A stretch of 64,000 bases of DNA from assembly GCF_022458985.1 (NCBI RefSeq), contig NC_061770.1, positions 37,677,599 to 37,741,598 on the forward strand, given 5' to 3'. Positions 1 to 12,600 of the stretch are shown here, one piece after another. The stretch's first letter is position 1; the number at the start of each line of letters is the position of its first letter. The DNA comes from Mugil cephalus. Its lineage: Eukaryota > Chordata > Actinopteri > Mugiliformes > Mugilidae. The notes under the pieces are model-generated. The model saw only the letters and a program-made list of their open reading frames with translations, had not been told where the DNA came from and ran no database searches. Made by a program: the position numbers and the translations under genes.

Positions 1-45
1 ATACTAACTTGGTCTTTAAGAAAACTATAAATGTTCTTTTCACAG

Positions 46-138
46 AATCGTAGTTTTGACGACCCAAACTACGCGGTGTCTCGAAAGAGAGCAAAAAGAA
101 TAGAAATGGATCCAAACGCTGTTTATGCCAACAGATAG
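46..138 (+). CDS. R0: last exon of an upstream V-Ig receptor (partial)
   Basis: Only the 3' terminal exon lies in the window. A pyrimidine-rich tract and CAG end at 45; the exon then reads 30 residues and stops at TAG 136-138. It aligns with the last exon of the downstream receptors: an N-terminal Asn, a Tyr in the ITIM position (P-N-Y-A-V-S), a basic stretch, and a C-terminal Tyr (A-V-Y-A-N-R) just before the stop. The ITIM position does not fit the consensus because the residue at minus 2 is Pro and the one at plus 3 is Ser. An AATAAA polyadenylation signal follows at 233-238. The rest of the gene lies before base 1, so the V domain and membrane segment cannot be judged. It is the most divergent tail in the window. 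Confidence 0.72.
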   Translation, partial: NRSFDDPNYAVSRKRAKRIEMDPNAVYANR

Positions 139-1952
139 ACTCAGAAGAAACTGGACATGATGCTGCGTCATATTAATATGCTCTGTGGTTTTGGATGGTT
201 TGTTGATGTGAGAAAGAAAAATCTAATTCTGTAATAAAGACGCAATATTCATTCATTGTCATATTCTTTCTACTTTCAGCATTTCTTTTCTCTCTGTAAA
301 AAATCTGTTTAGGCAAACATATGATTAGTGTTTAATAGAGAGGGTGATGGTAGAAACACTGACAACTGTCTGGACAGGCTCAGACTGAGCTGTTAACAGG
401 AAGAGACAACATGTGGTTTGAACTCAGCCGAGGTAAAAATGATGAGACCCGTTAACTAGTATTTTTCTAGAAAGAGGATCTGAAAGGACACAGTGAATAT
501 TTGCAGACTCTTATCTGCAACACATGCGTATACAAGTTTCTGAAGAAATGTTTAGAATATATTGCTTATTTTTAGAGGAGTCGTTTGTACTTTTGTCCAC
601 TTATTCCATGTTCACCTTTTATGAAGCGTCATCCAGAGAGAGGCCAAACAACTAACACAGAAGAACAGAGGCTTGGAGAAAGAGATCGGGGGAGATAAGG
701 ACCTCAGCTCAGCAGCAATGTCAGCCAGTTTTCGTCAACGATGACAAAATTATTTTGTTGACGTCCCTTTTTAAAATGACAATAACAAGCTAAACATGGC
801 CCCTTAATGACTAAAACGTGAAGGGACGTGTGTGTGTTTTCAATGACGAGACGAAATTGTAAAGTAAATGTTCGCGGGTGGTCTGTCAGACATTCAAAAT
901 GCATGACATGTCTGCCTATTGTGTGTGTAATCTGTCAAAAGCTAAAAAGTATCAGCAGTGCTGCTGCGTTCTATCTTAATTTCGTTACGCCCACCTCCAT
1001 GATGTGCACATTCTGCACAACATGCTTGCAGCAAGGTCAGTCGGTCACTAGTTACAACTTTTTTCCTTCCATCTCCGCCTTTTTAGTGTGAACTATTTTA
1101 CATAAAATTTGTGAATACACATAATTCATGCATGAGGTCCAGTGAGTATAGTCCAGAATCACAACAACTGCAGTAATGGATGATACTGAGGAAGACTAAA
1201 ATTGACGATAAAATCCCAGGTAGCAGGTAAAGTCGCAGCAGGAGTATTGTATAAAATAGCAATAAAATTTGCATCCACTTCAGAGGTAAGGTAACATTTT
1301 CTCACCGGGGCCTTCTGCTAGATAAAACTGGTGACACTGAAAAATACACAATAGTGGTCTGACACAGCCAGGTCGCCAAAAAAAGGACACACCGGTGAAA
1401 ATGCCGCAGGTTATGACCAGGTCCGGGGTGTGACCTCTGTTGTGAATAACACAACACACACACAGTTGTAGTCTGTTGTCTGTGTGACCTGTTGCTTAAA
1501 ATCCATGCAGTTTTAAAGACTTAAAAAATCAGTAGTGTTGGGATCTGAATTGCCATCAATGTGCAGATTAAAAACACCAGTTACGTATTATAAATATGTA
1601 TTACTGATAAAAGTTCAGAAAATTCACTGATAAAAAAGGTAGGGTGCTTGGGTGATTATAAGTAGTCATACAGAGAATTGGAGGACTGCTAAAAACAAAG
1701 GCATGGTGTTCAAATGATAACTAGTTTTTATGAGAAGTTTTTTTTATTAAAATAGTGAGATAATGATAAAATAGTGAGATAATGAGATGCTGCAATTCCA
1801 ACATGTCTTTTACCACCATTGTTAGAAAATAAATTAAAATGTGGCAGGGAAGCTTCAGTGAGAACAGCTGCTGCATTAGTGCTCAGATACAATTTAATCA
1901 AAATGAGACATTAAAACTTGATGGCTAAAATCAGAATCTTAATGATAAAAGA
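139..1952. other. Intergenic DNA, no gene recognised
   Basis: After the R0 polyadenylation signal there is AT-rich DNA with short open frames only. A piece near 390-470 resembles the 3' flank that follows other receptor copies (a run like ACAGGAAGAGACAACATGTG, seen again near 4316 and 17260). I see no conserved protein, RNA gene or clear transposon ends here. Confidence 0.5.
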
Positions 1953-2420
1953 TTTATTCAACAGAGCGAACATTTCAAAGTGCCATATTGAGGGTAGCAG
2001 GCGGACTGGTGGATGGCATTTTTTCATTGGAGGACATTCTCGGCTCACTGTTCTGCCTTCCAGTGACAGTCTGTACAGCACCAGCATGAGGGGTGATACT
2101 ACCAGCAGAACGCCCTCTCCTCCGACTACCACCAGAAGGGTCCACATTGTCAGCAGCAACAGGAGCCCCAGCCACTTCACTGCAGCTCAGGCCCTGGTCG
2201 CACAGCCCGGCTCCACACCCGAAGGAGTCGCACCAACCTCGGCCATGGGGACATCAGCAGGGTCAACTGTGATTTTGGAAGGCAGCATGGAGAAGCGGTT
2301 TGAAAGGTTGAGAGGTGGAGGGAGACAGCTCGAGGTTTTGCACTCTTACCACACTTCTAGTCAGAGGTGGTGTGCGGAGCCCTCCAACAAGGAGAGGCCA
2401 TCCGATATTCTCTCAGAAGT
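1953..2420 (-). other. GC-richer island with a possible minus-strand coding relic
   Basis: This stretch is clearly less AT-rich than its surroundings and is open in more than one frame. On the minus strand one frame, entered after a stop near 2245, is Cys-rich at first and then Ser/Pro/Ala-rich, and ends in a stop at 1975-1977. A canonical AATAAA follows about 17 bases later (1953-1958 as TTTATT on the plus strand). The order open frame, stop, polyadenylation signal suggests the 3' end of a gene or of a processed pseudogene. Another minus frame (1911-2180) begins with a Leu-rich stretch that mimics a signal peptide. I do not recognise the protein and cannot choose between the frames. No function is assigned. 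Confidence 0.2.
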
Positions 2421-2639
2421 AAGTAATGTCTCTTTTTTTATTACATACGAGTGTACATGTCAAACAGAGTCCGTCAGTACGAAGTCATGAAAGCTCCATC
2501 CAGATCTTTAGAGAGCGAGGCGTTCTGGTGACCTGTTTGCTCTTTGCAGCTCAGGCAGCTCAGTCGCTATACCAGCATGATTTTGTTTGGAACAAAAAGC
2601 TTGCTTGTAGGCACTTTCATTACATGTAAAATATTCTGC

Positions 2640-3358
2640 TGTCAAAAAAAGGCTTAAAAATTATTTAAAGTTCAAATATTTGTCATCTGCCTTGTTCTCG
2701 AAGGCATTTCTGTGGTCAATTTAACCAATGGCATATACAAAACCGCCCAGCTATTTTGACTGAAAGCAGCCTTACTGGGACACAATTCATAAGTGGACAC
2801 TGCCTCACCACCTTGAAGTTGAGGAAAAACCAGAGACATAAAACTGTTAAAAAAAAAAGGAAAAAAAAAGTGTAATAAAATTTTAACTATAATAAATAAA
2901 GTTCAATTAAAATGCATACTAAAAAGTTAACAATAATAATAAAAAGTAAGCAAATGTTTTTCAGATGATAAGAGCCTTTGTTATATTCTTGACATGAGCA
3001 TTAAAATTTAGTTTTGAATCTAAAATAACACCAAGGTTTTTGACCTGCTTTACCTGCTCAGGGCTTTGAGTTTTAGGTCACAACAAGTACTTCTGTTTTG
3101 TCATTTTAATACACTGAAAATACAATTTTTTTTTGTTTTGTTTTTTGTTTCAGGTTGGATGTCTCTCTCAGTTTCTAGGTCTAAAGTGGTAGAAGTCCAG
3201 GCTGGTGAATAAGTCATACTGACGTGCTCCAAAATGTCCAACTCTAATTCTCTAACATGCTGGGTCAGAGTGATCAACAGAAGCGAGGTTAGCTGCATCT
3301 CCAATATGTGCAGTGCTGACAGCAGTGTTGCGTACTGCAAGACTATACAACAAGATTA
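2640..3358 (+). pseudogene. P1: dead receptor copy related to R1, V exon fragment
   Basis: Bases 2640-2830 align with the 5' flank of R1 (4735-4905), including the stretch about 50-100 bases before the R1 start, but the ATG and signal exon are degraded. After an unrelated AT-rich stretch, a V exon starts at 3154 behind TTTGTTTCAG. It matches R1: W-M-S-L-S-V-S, V-E-V-Q-A-G-E, the first Ig Cys in T-C-S-K-M-S, N-R-S-E-V-S-C, and S-A-D-S-S-V-A-Y-C. It has an in-frame TAA after Q-A-G-E, the core Trp sits in an altered context (C-W-V-R), and homology ends at about 3358, before the second Ig Cys. No membrane or tail exons follow. It shares with R1 the extra Cys pair, so it is a sister of R1 and not of R2-R10. 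Confidence 0.75.
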
Positions 3359-4900
3359 GTCCATGTGTGAGAGAGATCTAAAACATGTACAGAAGTTGAA
3401 ACTCAGAATACTTTATTATTTTGCACACGTCCACCTGCCTTGCTCTATGAAAACACAACCCAACCAAAAGCTTGCCAAAGACCAGGTGTACAAATGCTTG
3501 TGTCACAGAACCTCCTCAGTTAACCTTTACACTGTATGTTCCATCTTTACTGATCCAAAACAATACATTCAAAAACTGCAGAGACAGAGAAGCAACCCAA
3601 AATAGTAAAGCAGGAATGCACTACTACATCAAATTGACGTAGAAGTATAAATCACGCATTAGTGCCAAGCTGCTGACTCCAGACGCCAGGAGACTTCCGT
3701 CATAGTCATAGTTAAGTTTTAGGATTAGCTGATGAGCAAGGAATGATTTACACAACTAGAGGTATCACATGTAAACCACTGCCCTGTTCTCTAATCAGCA
3801 CCACCAGGATCACTGTATCATGATGGGATGTGATTATGAGATATACTATTCAATACTGTGTAACATGTTTAACGTGGAACCAATACAAACGTTATTTCTA
3901 AAATTAAGTGAGCAAAGTATGTCAACTAACTGCAGACGTACAGGATCCACAAGAGCAAGAAATGAGTCCATGCGTTGACATATTTACAGATTCTGGACTC
4001 TGATGAGTTGAAAGCAGCACTGAGTCTGTACTCAAACACAGTGAGACGCAGGAGGCCTGAATAAGAGAAATAAGTGGAGGCTCATGTCATTTACACTTCC
4101 TGCTAATCGACTCGAAGGGTCGCACTGGACTTATTGCTTTCATCACACTAATGTCTGTTGTGTTTGCTTGCATTCTTGAAAAAATGAATAGTTCTGTTTT
4201 CATTGCATTTTTAAATTCATACGTGCAGGTGTTTAACTGATGACTGACCAGAGCCTGACAGTTAAATCTAGATTAGCATCTGCAGCAGAGTGTGAGGTTT
4301 ACATTCCCTGTTTGACAGGAAGAGACAACACCGTGTGGTCTCAACACAACCGAAGCAAAGACTGTGAGGCTTGTTAGATCAAAGGTTTCTAAAACAGGCA
4401 ACTGAAGCCATTTCAACCAGGAAACATGAACTCAACTCACCTCAAAGATGCTCAATATCATTCATCAGTTTAATATTCTTAAACCTGTTATTGTCATTAG
4501 TATTGACTGGCCCACGACGCATAGCACCCACTATTCTGACGATCTCAAACCGTGAAAGACTATTTCCACATTATGTTTAGTTCACTGGTGACGATATAAT
4601 AAAAACATGGCGCCAACTGAACAATGTTGATACTAAAATTTCTGAAACACATACACATTCACAAACTGAAGATATGTACTAAATTATCCGCCTACTGCAT
4701 TGATCACAATATTTGACAAAACGTTTTTTTTTCAAAAACAAAGGCTTAAAGAAAACATTTAAACTTAAAATATTCATCTGCATTCATGTGGTCAGTTTAA
4801 CCAACAGTAAATGTAAAACCGCCCGCCTCTTTTAACTGAGAGCAGTCTTACTGGGAGACGGTTCATAGGTGGACACTGCTTCCTTGCAGTCATACACAAG
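3359..4900. other. Intergenic DNA upstream of R1, with one dispersed repeat copy
   Basis: Bases about 3420-3660 resemble two other stretches in the window (about 7200-7350 and 7850-8110): all carry a CCTCAGTTAACCTTT-like piece, then TGATCCAAAACA, then a CAGAGA-GAGAAGC-like piece. This looks like an old dispersed non-autonomous element of unknown class. From about 4230 to 4580 there is a receptor-type 3' flank remnant (ACAGGAAGAGACAACA). Bases 4735-4900 are the R1 5' flank, also found before P1. No RNA gene or conserved protein was seen. Confidence 0.4.
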
Positions 4901-6639
4901 ATGAAGAACCTTACCCTGATCACAGTTTTACTTCTCAGCAGCTTTAGTGAGTATAGGCTGTAAACAAATCCACCAGAATCTAAATTTTAAAAAGATGTTG
5001 TCCTTTTAATAGACTGAAAGCTACTGTTGTTTTCTGTTTGTTTCAGGTTGGATCTCTATCTTGGGTTCTGAGTCTACGATTGTAGAAGTCCAGGCTGGTG
5101 AACAAATCACACTGACATGCTCCAAAATGTCCGACTCTATAACATTCTGGTTCAGACTGATCAACAGAAGCAATGTTAGCTGCATCTCCGTTATGTACAG
5201 TGCTGACAGCAGTATTAAGTACTGCGACGGATTTGAAAAGAGTGCATTTGAAATGAGTTCCAACACTTCTACTGTGTTTCTCAAAATCAATCCAGTGGAT
5301 TTATCCGACTCTGGACTGTATTTCTGTGGATTTTACACAAATGGGCTGCCACTTTTCAACATGATACAGCTTAATGTTAAAGGTAAGTCAATTCTTCTAA
5401 AAATCAAATATTACATACTTTCATGTTTCTTGATACTTACAGAATATATTTTCTCTTTCTTAAAAGGCAACAATGAATTTGATGATCACATTGACAGCGA
5501 GTCTCAAAGTAAGATGCCTTTCTATGCACCGATCCAAAGCAGGATCTCAGAAAACCACATGAAACATTCAGTCTAATTTCATTGTCAGTTACAGATATGT
5601 GTCATGAAAACACAAAGCTGATGGTTCCAACTCTGGGTGGTCTGAGTGTTTTCCTCCTAATGATCATCATTGGTCTGGTAGTTAAAATAAAGAAACTTCA
5701 GAAAGGTACGTTTTGAAAGCTACTGTCTTTTCTGAGTCAATATTTGACGTCCATATTTTAGCATGATGGCTCAGCAGGTAGAGCAGGTTATCCACAAACT
5801 GCAGGGTTAGCGGTTCGATCGCCCAAGTGTGCCATATGCCGAAGTGTCCTTGAGCAAGACACTGAACCCCCAGTTGCTCGCAGTGCAACTGGTACTGGTG
5901 TGTGAATGTGTGTGTCCTTGTGTGAGCGAATGGGCAAATGTGTCTCTGACTGTAAAAGCGCTCTGAGTACTTTTGAGTACGTAGAAAAGCGCTATATAAA
6001 AGCAAGATCATTTACCATTTAATAAACAGTCTTATCTGCATAAAGATATGCAGACAAGACTGTCAGGATATATCAGATCATCTGCACAAAACTTCAATAC
6101 TTGAACATGCACTGCTAACTTTTTTGTCCTCTAAAAAGTGACAAACGTGATTCTTAATTCAAATCTTACAAAGGTTATTAGCAATTCTGTACCATACTTC
6201 TTAAAAGCTAATAAAGCAGAATTCATAATGTCTAAATTAGCAGAGGGTGAGATATCCCAACGTTTTTCCTTCGGTCATGTTCCAAAAACTACTAAATTGT
6301 ACTACTATAGAACTACAGGGCACTTAATGAGGGCATTTAATGATAAAATGTTAGTGTAGGGATTTAGAGTGATTGTTTAATGTCTATCTAAGCAGATATT
6401 TTCTCTCCATATTCAGCTCACAATGAAAAACATCTACAACAAAGCGAGGTACAGTTTCAATATTTACTTTTGTATAAATTATTTTACTTAGCATCATAAA
6501 CTGTGAGACGCGAGATGACTATTATTGTTCTTTACAGACTCTGGGCTCTGAAGACTTGAACTATGCCACAGTGACATTTGCTCGGGAGGCAAGAAGAAGA
6601 GAGATGGAGTTAAATGTTGTGTACGCTGCCACCAGATAG
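4901..6639 (+). CDS. R1: single V-Ig inhibitory-type receptor with extra Cys pair, six exons
   Basis: Exons: 4901-4946, 5047-5382, 5467-5508, 5595-5705, 6417-6448, 6538-6639. All junctions are GT-AG and stay in frame, giving 222 residues. Residues 1-16 are a Leu-rich signal peptide. The V domain has Cys40, Trp50, D-S-G-L-Y-F-C with Cys109, and an extra pair Cys61/Cys75 that most other copies lack. Exon 3 is a short acidic stalk (about 129-141) not seen in R2-R10. The membrane segment is about 150-171, without charged residues and followed by K-I-K-K. The tail has a consensus ITIM, L-N-Y-A-T-V (Tyr198), and a C-terminal V-V-Y-A-A-T-R (Tyr218). ITIM tails recruit SHP-type phosphatases in known receptor families, so an inhibitory role at the cell surface is inferred. 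NITR-like or CD300-like membership is possible; no J motif is present. Confidence 0.85.
5760..6020 (+). mobile_element. tRNA-derived SINE in an intron of R1
   Basis: The element lies between the membrane exon and the next exon of R1. Its head has a tRNA-like A box (ATGGCTCAGCAGGTAGAGC) and a B box (GGTTCGATC) at about 5812-5820. The body has the teleost-typical GTGTCCTTGAGCAAGACACT stretch, a TGTGTGAATGTGTGTG run, and ends in AAAGCGCTATATAAAAGC followed by CATTTACCATTT. I recognise this type from many fish genomes but do not assign a named family. It leaves both neighbouring splice sites intact. Confidence 0.75.
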
Positions 6640-9600
6640 ACTGAACAAGCAAGGACACTGCAGTTCAGAGTGAAACTGCGGTTTGCGTGACAGAGATTTA
6701 AGCTCTTTTAAGTTTGTTGAAACTTGATACATTGATCAAAAACATATAACCCCATGACAGGTGGAAGATTAGGCAAACCTACAACTTTGTCACTGTCTAT
6801 AAACAGGAGACTCACAAGAATCACCGATGATGAATGTTAGCAAGGTTTTTAGGATTAGAAGTTGTTGAGTGCAATCATAATGGCAATTTACTCAAGGCCA
6901 AAAATGTCATTTAGATATTTAAGATTTTTTTATTTTTTTTTACCATTTGACAGTTCACAGTAGGATACTTGCAGTAATGATATTCTCGTCTCATCGTCAT
7001 TCTCAAGCAAGAAATCCCAAATAAGCTCTTAAAACACAGCCAAAGTACCGGTGCGAGCCATTTATACTCATGCGCCTGGCAGTCTGAGCCGCTCTGTAAC
7101 AACACCACCCACACGCTAGTCAGTGGTGTCCTTTCTGCCCATCAGGATCATTTTTGTTTCCACTTCCAACAATGGCGACCGACACTTCTGCCAAAATTTT
7201 GGTCATAATATCAGCCCAATTTCATACAAATGTATTTCCAAATGTCCTCAGTTAACCTTTCCTCAATGTGTTCCATCCATATTGATCCAAAACAGAATTG
7301 CAGAGATGGAGAAGCTACAGTGGAAATGCGCTACTACAATTGGAGCTTTTGTGGTCTGCACCACCTTAGCATGTAATTACATTTATGGGGAGGTGCAGGT
7401 CAGGTCAAGTGTCAACTTAACGCAAGTGCCTCTGCCAGTGCAAGCCATTTATAATTGTGCGCTCATCAGTCATGCTCGCTCTGTAACAACAAGAGATGGG
7501 TAGTGTTAAGATTTTATCTGATAACGGTGCCTGAACCGGTCCTTAAATAATTAAAAGCATAGAACCTCTGTCCAAAAACTGTGTGTTTTTATTTTTAAGG
7601 CATTTTGTGACATGCAAGTTGAACAGAATATTAATTTAAATAATGTAAATACAACTAAGAAAAAAGGTAACCAATATAAAATAAAATCCACAGAAAACTG
7701 TCGCATTATCATAACAAAAACAGTGAAAAACTGACGTGATATCACACGGAGCATCTACTTCCTGCTATACTTTCAACAGGGGCAGCTGAAACTTTGGCTG
7801 AAATTTCATCTGAATTCTGTCACAATTTTGCCTGACATGAGTCCTACAAATACCTGTCTCTCCAAACCTCCTCAGTTGGCCTTAATTCTTTAATGATCTA
7901 AAACAATCAACTCAAAAATCATGTAGCTGGAGGATCGGTCTGAAATACTGAAGCAGAAACAGGCGACTACTAAGCAGACCGATGACGGCTCTCGTGCTGC
8001 GTGGGCGGTAGTTCTATTTCTGGGGAAGTGCACATTAGCTACAGTGCTAGACTCTGCGGGTCTACATTATTTGCGTAGCCTCTGCTTCAACTTAACGCAG
8101 AAGCATCAACCGTGTAAGCTGTGGGTAACAGTGAAAACACATTTCATGTTGCCATAAACTGCAGCACTTGGACTGAATTCATAAAGACACATATTTTCCA
8201 GTTTAAGGTTTCCAGAATTATCATGGGACTTTATGGGAGAATTTTTCCCTCTCAGATTAAAAATCTCTCCTCTATGCTAGATTTGATTCACTCAAATTAC
8301 TATCAACACACCAACAAGGCCCTTATTTATTACAGCTACATTAGTCCTGTTTTACACTCACTTGATAAACATTAGGTACACAACTACGGACATGTTTTAA
8401 GAACTCCGTGAGATAGATGTGTGACAACTGTGACAACTGATACTGACTGGTGTGCTGAAATAGGAAAAATAAATAAAAAAAACAGGAAGAGAGACCAGAG
8501 GAGCTGACAAACATGAGGCCAATGAGGAGGTGTCGACAGATTCAAATGTGTTGCATGACCTTAACAAAACCTCAGAATACTGATATTTATACGTATGAAT
8601 ACATTTGAAAATGAGGAGGAGAAGAATGTGACCCCGTTATGGCTGTCATGGTGTTAAAGAAGTTAACATCAGATGGTTTTTTTTGCAATGACAACTTAAG
8701 GTAAAATGCATGCTTGTGATGATCATTTCACACGAACTGTCAGAGCTTCTGAATAAAGAACATCATTCTACAATTATGTGAATGCGTTGTATATCTGAAT
8801 TAAAACTACACATAGTTGTCTTCACAAATGTATACGAATGACGGTCAGGTGCAAAAGCTGTTGCACTTTGCATTGGTGCGACAGGAAACACTCTCTGCAT
8901 CTATTTAACGACATCAATAAAACTTGTGAACCTGTGAAATGCCTAAAGCAGCATGAACGTTTAACAGCTTCATAGCAACCAACACTGTTTGCATTTACAC
9001 CATGAGACTCCATTTTCTCCATACAGCTGCCTTAATGTAAAAATCATGTTACCATAAATCAGTTAGACTACTTGGTATGCAAATGTTTTTGGCAAAGCCT
9101 AACTCCATCATAGGCGTTTCCCAACACTCACATCTATTCTGTTTAATGCACTCAAACAGAAACAACACTTTGGTTTAACAAGTAGTCAGTACACACAGAA
9201 CAATTCACAGTTAGCCTAGTGACTATACATACCATCATGTTTTGCTTAATTATGCATCTTGCTCCACCAGTTAGCGAGCAAAAACACTTCACAAGCAAGT
9301 TTGGAAAAAAAAAGGTAAATGTGACAGAGAACTTTGTTGTGTTTGCAGCCTCTCAGCTGCCAGCTTAATTTTTTATGACCAGCTGACAGCACACAAAAGT
9401 AGTATGTATGAATGAATTAAAGGACGTGGAATTCAGTATTCATGCAGGCCATGTTTCTGTCACCATGTTTAAGCCAAAGCGCTTCACAGCATTAACAGAG
9501 GAGATTGAGGAAGAAGTGGTGAATAAACCTTAGAAAATAAACAGCCTACAGAACTTTAGAGAAAGGCTACATTATTTCTATTATTAGAAAACAATACAGA

Positions 9601-9699
9601 AGATTTAACTGCCTAAAACAGCAACTATGAAGTGAAGTGGAAGTCTGTTTTAAAGATTTAACTTAATTATAAGGGATAATAAAAATGTATTTTTGATGC
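6640..9699. other. Gene-poor interval between R1 and the gypsy fossil
   Basis: AT-rich DNA with short open frames only. Two stretches, about 7140-7350 and 7790-8110, are further copies of the dispersed repeat also seen at 3420-3660 (shared CCTCAGTTAACC and TGATCCAAAACA-like pieces). Nothing in the remainder matched a protein, RNA gene or element with clear ends. No receptor promoter block is seen here. Confidence 0.4.
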
Positions 9700-12600
9700 C
9701 ATTTACTCAGGTGATCCCAACACATGTCGCCAATTCCTCACGCAGTGCTGATCAACTTTTAAGGCACAACCTGGTCCTCCGCTGAACCTTTTTAATGCCC
9801 TCTTTGAACAAGATTCCCCTCTCACTGTGTCCTTCGATGCCTTCACCGGGGAGCTTAAACGGGCGTATGATGACCCCATGCGGGGCCAGCAAGCCGGTCT
9901 GCAGCTCTCCAGGATCCACCAAGGGCGGCTTTCAGTCCAGGAGTTCCGAAGCCGTTTTCAAAATGCTGCGGTGGAATCAGGTTGGAACGAGGCAGCACTC
10001 ATCACCGCTTTCCTGAACGAACTCGACCATGACGTCGGGGGGGAGATTGCGCTCCAGAAGGAATACACCACATTAGACGAGGCCATAAAAGCAGCCATCC
10101 AAGTGACTGACCAACTATCCTTGTGGCAGGCCTAGTCCGCTGCTCCCTCCACTTGCCACTCTAATCAGCAAATATCCCCCGGTCCCGAGGTGCTGAGACC
10201 TCGCGAGGATCACCGCTGGATACCCATGAGTCTCGAGCCTGAGCCCATGCAGGTGGATGGCGTCCATCTGTCACCCGAGGAGAAAGCCCGCTGTATTAGG
10301 GCCCGGTCCTGCCTGTACTGTGGCCAAACTGGTCACTTTATTGCCACTTGCCCCGTTCATCCAGCAAAAGGTCAGGCTCGTCAGTAGCGGGAGAACTACT
10401 GTCGAGCCGTGTGGTCAGTCCTTCTCCCCCAGACCGTCCTCTGCTTGATGCTGCCCTCCTGTGGCAAGGTCAGTCCCTTCCACTCACCGCACTACTGGAC
10501 TCAGGGGCTGATGTTAGCCTTATTGATAGTGCTGTTTGCCAGCAGCTGGACATCAAGACCGAGGCCCTTGTGGTTCCACTGAAAACCAAGGCCCTCAATG
10601 GCATGCTACTGGCCACCATCAAACACAAGACAGCTCCTGTACAAGTTCAGCTATCCAGAAATCACCAAGAGGCCATCTGCTTTCACATCATCGACTCTCC
10701 TCATGTTCCCCTGATCCTGGGGTGCCCCTGGTTAAGGCTCCATAACCCCCACTTAGATTGGACCACAGGAAGGGTTCACTCTTGGAGTTCATACTGCCAC
10801 TCTCACTGTCTCCGCTCAGCTCTAACCTCCTCCTCTGACCCCTCGCCAGTAGCTGAACCGATAGATCTATCCTCCGTTCCTGAAGAGTATCATGACCTGG
10901 CTCCAGTCTTCAGTAAAAAACGGGCTCTTTCTCTTCTTCCCCACCGGCCCTATGATTGCACTATTGAACTTTTTCCTGGAGCTCCACTTCCCAGTAGCAA
11001 GCTCTATAACTTTTCCCGTCCTGAGCAGCAAGTCATGGAGAAATATTTACAGGAGTCTCTGGCAGCTGGGATCATCCGGCCGTCATCCTCCCCGGTACGT
11101 GCGGGATTTTCCTTTGTGGGGAAGAAAGACGGCACACTGAGACCGTGTATTGACTTTAGAGGACTTAACAGCATCATTGTCAAGTACAAGTATCCCCTGC
11201 CTCTCATTGAATCTGCTTTTGTCCCTCTCCAAGGCGCCTCTGCTTCACCACCCTGGACTTGCGTAACGCTTACCATCTGGTGCGCATAAGAGAGGGTGAC
11301 GTATGGAAGACTGCTTTCAACACCCCATTAGGTCATTTTGAATACTTAGTTATGCCTTTTGGTCTGACCAATGCCCCAGCAGTCTTCCAGGCTATGGTTA
11401 ATGATGTGCTTTGTGACATACTACTTTTACTTTGATGATATCCTGATTTATTCTTGCTCTCTCCAAGAACACCAGGTTCATGTCCGCACCGTTCTGCAGC
11501 GCCTTCTGAGAACAAACTGTTCTTCAAAGCCAAGAAATGTAAGTTTGATGCCACCTCTACTTCCTTTCTTGGCTTCATCATTTCAGAAGGAGAGCTCAGA
11601 ATGGATGCAGCTAAGGTCTCAGCAGTCGCTAACTGGCCGACTCCCACCACCCACAAGCAGCTCCAACGTTTCAATGGCTTTGCCAACTTCTGTCGCAGGT
11701 TTGTGAAGAACTACAGCAGCAGAGCTGCCCCCCTTACGGCACTCACTTTCCTGTCCGTTCCCTTCCGTTGGACTCCTGAGGCGGATGCAGCCTTCTCTGA
11801 GCTCAAGCACCTGTTCACTTCCTCTCCCGTTCTCATCCATCCTGACCGGTCCCTGCAGTTCGTGGTGGAGGTGGATGCGTCTGACACTGGGGTAGGTGCC
11901 GTCCTTTCCCAACGCTCTCCCAAAGACAAGCGACATCCTTGTGCCTTTTTCTCACACAAATGTGACCCCCCCGAGAGGAACTATGACGTTGGAAATCGGG
12001 AACTGCTGGCTGTGGTGTTGACATTGGAGGAGTGGCAACACTGGCTGGAGGGCGCAGAACATCCTATCATCATTTTGACCGACCATAAAAATCTCTCATA
12101 TATCCAGACGGCCAAGCGTCTGAACGCTCATCAAGCCAGGTGGGCTCCGTTTTCCTTGGTAGGTTCAATTTCACAATCACTTACCGTCCAGGTTCCAGGA
12201 CCGTGAAGCCGGATGCCCTATCCTGCCAGTTCTCATCCGAAGAAGCTTCCGCAAAACCGGAACCCATCGTGCATCCTTCCTGGATCATTGCAGCTCTCAC
12301 CTGGGGTATAGAGGCCAAGGTCTGTCAGGTGCAGTCCATACAGCCCGACCCAGGTAACGGACCTCCTAACTGTCTCTTCGTTCCAGACTCAATCCGTTCC
12401 CAGGTCCTGCAGTGGGCCCACTCCTCCCACCTTACCTGTCACCCTGGTTTCCATCGTACCATCTCCTTCCTCAAACGGCGCTTCTGGTGGCCGACCATGG
12501 ATGCCGACACCCGGTCATTTGTGGCTGCCTGATCCGTCTGCACCCGAAGCAAGACCACCACCAAGCCAAGATCTGGTCTGCTCCGTCCTCTACCCATTCC

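Noticed and set aside
5682-6011. 109-residue minus-strand open frame in R1
   Set aside because: It lies wholly in the tRNA-derived SINE and a flanking intron; the apparent protein is the reverse of repeat sequence.
11004-12024. Minus-strand frames opposite the gypsy pol region
   Set aside because: They are shadows of the GC-rich pol sequence on the other strand.
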